From Amylibacter sp. SFDW26 (lineage in GTDB: Bacteria > Pseudomonadota > Alphaproteobacteria > Rhodobacterales > Rhodobacteraceae), in the NCBI RefSeq assembly GCF_009184395.1, contig NZ_WEIC01000002.1, positions 62,001 to 126,000 on the forward strand: a stretch of 64,000 nucleotides of DNA. Direction: 5' to 3'. The notes beneath the pieces were generated by a model. The model worked only from the letters and a program-made list of their open reading frames with translations, made no database searches and was not told where the DNA came from. Below are positions 62,530-64,000 of the stretch, one piece after another. Every line of letters starts with the position of its first letter. Position 1 is the stretch's first letter. The position numbers were made by a program, and so were the translations under genes.

Positions 62530-64000
62530 CGTCTGCGTTTTAACACTCGTTTACGGCTTTTACCTTTGGCCGCTGGTTTACGGCTGCGCGAAAACTTCTT
62601 ACCGCCCGTACCCTTGGGCATCGGTTTTCCGTCAAGTTCCAGCATTTCTAATGTCAGCCCACCTGTTACAGCCGTGGCATCCACGAGTGATACCTTACAA
62701 GGCATACCAACCGCAATGATCCGATTGCTTTCATCGCCCTTCAGCGTGCCATCACGCTCGTTATATCGCCAATATTCACGCCCCAAATGTGCCAGAGGAA
62801 TAATCCCATCTGCACCTGTTTCCAGCAGTTTCACGAACAGGCCAAATTTGGCGATGCCAGATACACGTCCTTCGAATTCATTACCAACGCGTTCAGACAG
62901 GAACGCTGCCAAATATCGATCTGTCGTATCACGTTCTGCCAACATAGAGCGACGTTCTGTTTCAGAAATCCATTCGCCTGTTTGTGCCAATTCTTCGACA
63001 TCATCAGCCGTTAAACCATCATCGCCCCAACCATGCGCGGTGATCAATGCACGGTGCACGATCAAATCCGCATAGCGGCGGATGGGGGATGTGAAATGGG
63101 CATAACGGCGCAGATTCAAACCAAAGTGACCCAAATTATCAGGCGCATAATACGCCTGCTTCATCGATCGCAGAACGGTCATGTTGATGACCTCTGCATC
63201 CTCTGAACCAGCTGCACCATCCAGCAATTTGTTCAAATGTTGCGTCTTAACACCCTGCCCTTTAGCAAGCTGTAATCCAGCGGAATCCGCCACTTCGCGG
63301 AGTGTTTCCAGCTTTTCTGGCGTTGGCTCTTCGTGGACGCGGTAAATCAGCGGTTGTTTTTTCGCTTCAAGCGTTTCTGCGGCACAAACATTCGCAGTGA
63401 CCATAAACTCTTCAACCAATTTATGTGCATCAAAACGTTCTTTAAATGCCACGGACATCACTTTGCCCTCATCCGACAAAACAATCTGACGTTCTGGCAG
63501 ATCAAGGTTCAATGGTTGTCGTAAATTACGAGCCTTCGTTGCTGAAGCATAGGCCGCAAACAAATCGTCAATCGCCTTTGCCAGCAGTTTAGTTGCTTCA
63601 TCATAATCACCCTGTGAAGCTGCTTGCGCTTGTTCATAGGACAAGGATGCAGGTGACCGCATCAAACCACGGAAAAATTCATGCCCCAGCTTTTGCCCTT
63701 TGGAATCCAGAACGATACGAACGGCCATACATGCGCGGTCTACACCTTCGTGCAACGAACACAAATCACCCGACAACGCATCAGGCAACATCGGCACAAC
63801 ACGGTCTGGGAAATAACTGGAATTACCACGCTTACGCGCCTCTTTATCCAACTGTGATCCACCCTGCACATAATGCGCCACATCAGCGATAGCGACCCAA
63901 ACAATATGCCCACCTGCATTCTTTGGGTCATCATCAGGGAGTGCGCAAATCGCATCATCGTGGTCACGGGCATCAGATGGATCGATTGTGAATAATGGCA
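62526..64000 (-). CDS. rnr: Ribonuclease R (5' end cut by the window edge)
   Basis: About 490 C-terminal codons are present. The frame is open to the window edge, where the active-site motif TIDPSDARDHDDA lies near the break. The RNB catalytic domain continues with VAIADVAHYVQGGSQLD and ends with YAHFTSPIRRYADLIVHRAL. An S1 domain (FEGRVSGIAKFGLFVKL) and a very basic tail (about residues 430-451 of the visible segment) follow. RNase R degrades structured RNA 3' to 5' and helps ribosome and tmRNA quality control. It is convergent with DUF1801. Confidence 0.94.
   Translation of the reverse strand, partial: PLFTIDPSDARDHDDAICALPDDDPKNAGGHIVWVAIADVAHYVQGGSQLDKEARKRGNSSYFPDRVVPMLPDALSGDLCSLHEGVDRACMAVRIVLDSKGQKLGHEFFRGLMRSPASLSYEQAQAASQGDYDEATKLLAKAIDDLFAAYASATKARNLRQPLNLDLPERQIVLSDEGKVMSVAFKERFDAHKLVEEFMVTANVCAAETLEAKKQPLIYRVHEEPTPEKLETLREVADSAGLQLAKGQGVKTQHLNKLLDGAAGSEDAEVINMTVLRSMKQAYYAPDNLGHFGLNLRRYAHFTSPIRRYADLIVHRALITAHGWGDDGLTADDVEELAQTGEWISETERRSMLAERDTTDRYLAAFLSERVGNEFEGRVSGIAKFGLFVKLLETGADGIIPLAHLGREYWRYNERDGTLKGDESNRIIAVGMPCKVSLVDATAVTGGLTLEMLELDGKPMPKGTGGKKFSRSRKPAAKGKSRKRVLKRRR

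Noticed and set aside
1-64000. CRISPR arrays, insertion sequences, prophage or integron features
   Set aside because: No regularly spaced direct repeats, transposase or integrase frames, or terminal inverted repeats were found on either strand.

Overview
This window looks like chromosomal DNA of an alphaproteobacterium of the Rhodobacterales (Roseobacter side), from a member with unusually low GC (roughly 45-50 % by eye). The evidence is gene order and family content: rsmB - heparinase-like - purH - lspA - DUF3035 lipoprotein - two M16 peptidases; an SdhAF4/DUF1674 protein beside rsmB; dapB/rbfA/truB/rpsO/pnp; and a cobalamin riboswitch leading into cobW-cobN-cobO. No rRNA, tRNA, insertion sequence, prophage or CRISPR array was seen. 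Genes cut by the window edges are a DUF3422 protein (left) and rnr (right).

Region 1 (1-13.5 kb) is mostly minus strand. An Lrp-type regulator faces a ridA-like gene and a LysE-type exporter. Then come rmuC/mutL (overlapping; DNA repair), an M16 peptidase pair (one with the zinc site, one without), a DUF3035 lipoprotein, lspA, purH, a heparinase II/III-like gene and rsmB. Region 2 (13.6-24.9 kb) has the translation block rbfA-truB-rpsO-pnp, spread apart by a sulfotransferase, DUF1643, an EamA transporter, an FMN reductase with a divergent LysR regulator, and a DUF3179 protein. dapB lies at its edge. Region 3 (24.9-31.7 kb) is accessory: a class A beta-lactamase, a small PepSY-like protein, a membrane-anchored LuxR-type regulator, an internally deleted ridA relic just before an intact ridA, an outer-membrane barrel, 1-Cys peroxiredoxin, a TauE/SafE exporter and an aldehyde dehydrogenase.

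Region 4 (31.7-43.6 kb) has an MltB-type lytic transglycosylase, smc, then a 680-bp intergenic region with a DnaA-box sequence, a cobalamin riboswitch and a 17-codon reading frame. The tightly packed cobW - GNAT - cobN - GFA - cobO - DUF5665 operon follows. Region 5 (43.6-52.6 kb) holds an unexplained structured intergenic element, split MnmC functions (FAD oxidoreductase and mnmD, divergent), an EamA transporter, an SLT70-like transglycosylase, dapA, smpB, a glycine-rich small protein, a mercaptopyruvate-type sulfurtransferase and an aromatic/aspartate aminotransferase. Region 6 (52.6-64 kb) starts with what appears to be a small structured RNA carrying an 18-codon frame with a near-perfect ribosome binding site. 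After it come lacI, arfB, a predicted outer-membrane barrel, trhO, TauE, MFS, zapE, a second MltB-type transglycosylase, a WYL regulator, GST, DUF1801 and rnr.

Functional themes are translation and ribosome rescue (rbfA, truB, rpsO, rsmB, mnmD, trhO, smpB, arfB), RNA decay (pnp, rnr), peptidoglycan and lysine/DAP supply (dapA, dapB, three lytic transglycosylases), and B12 synthesis under riboswitch control. The most unusual signals are RNA-level: the 52.65-52.82 kb RNA, where two GAGGTG copies compete for one CACCTC; the 43.6 kb multi-hairpin element; the stem covering the lacI ribosome binding site; and a 14-bp perfect hairpin inside cobN. All RNA structures were paired by hand and not folded by software.
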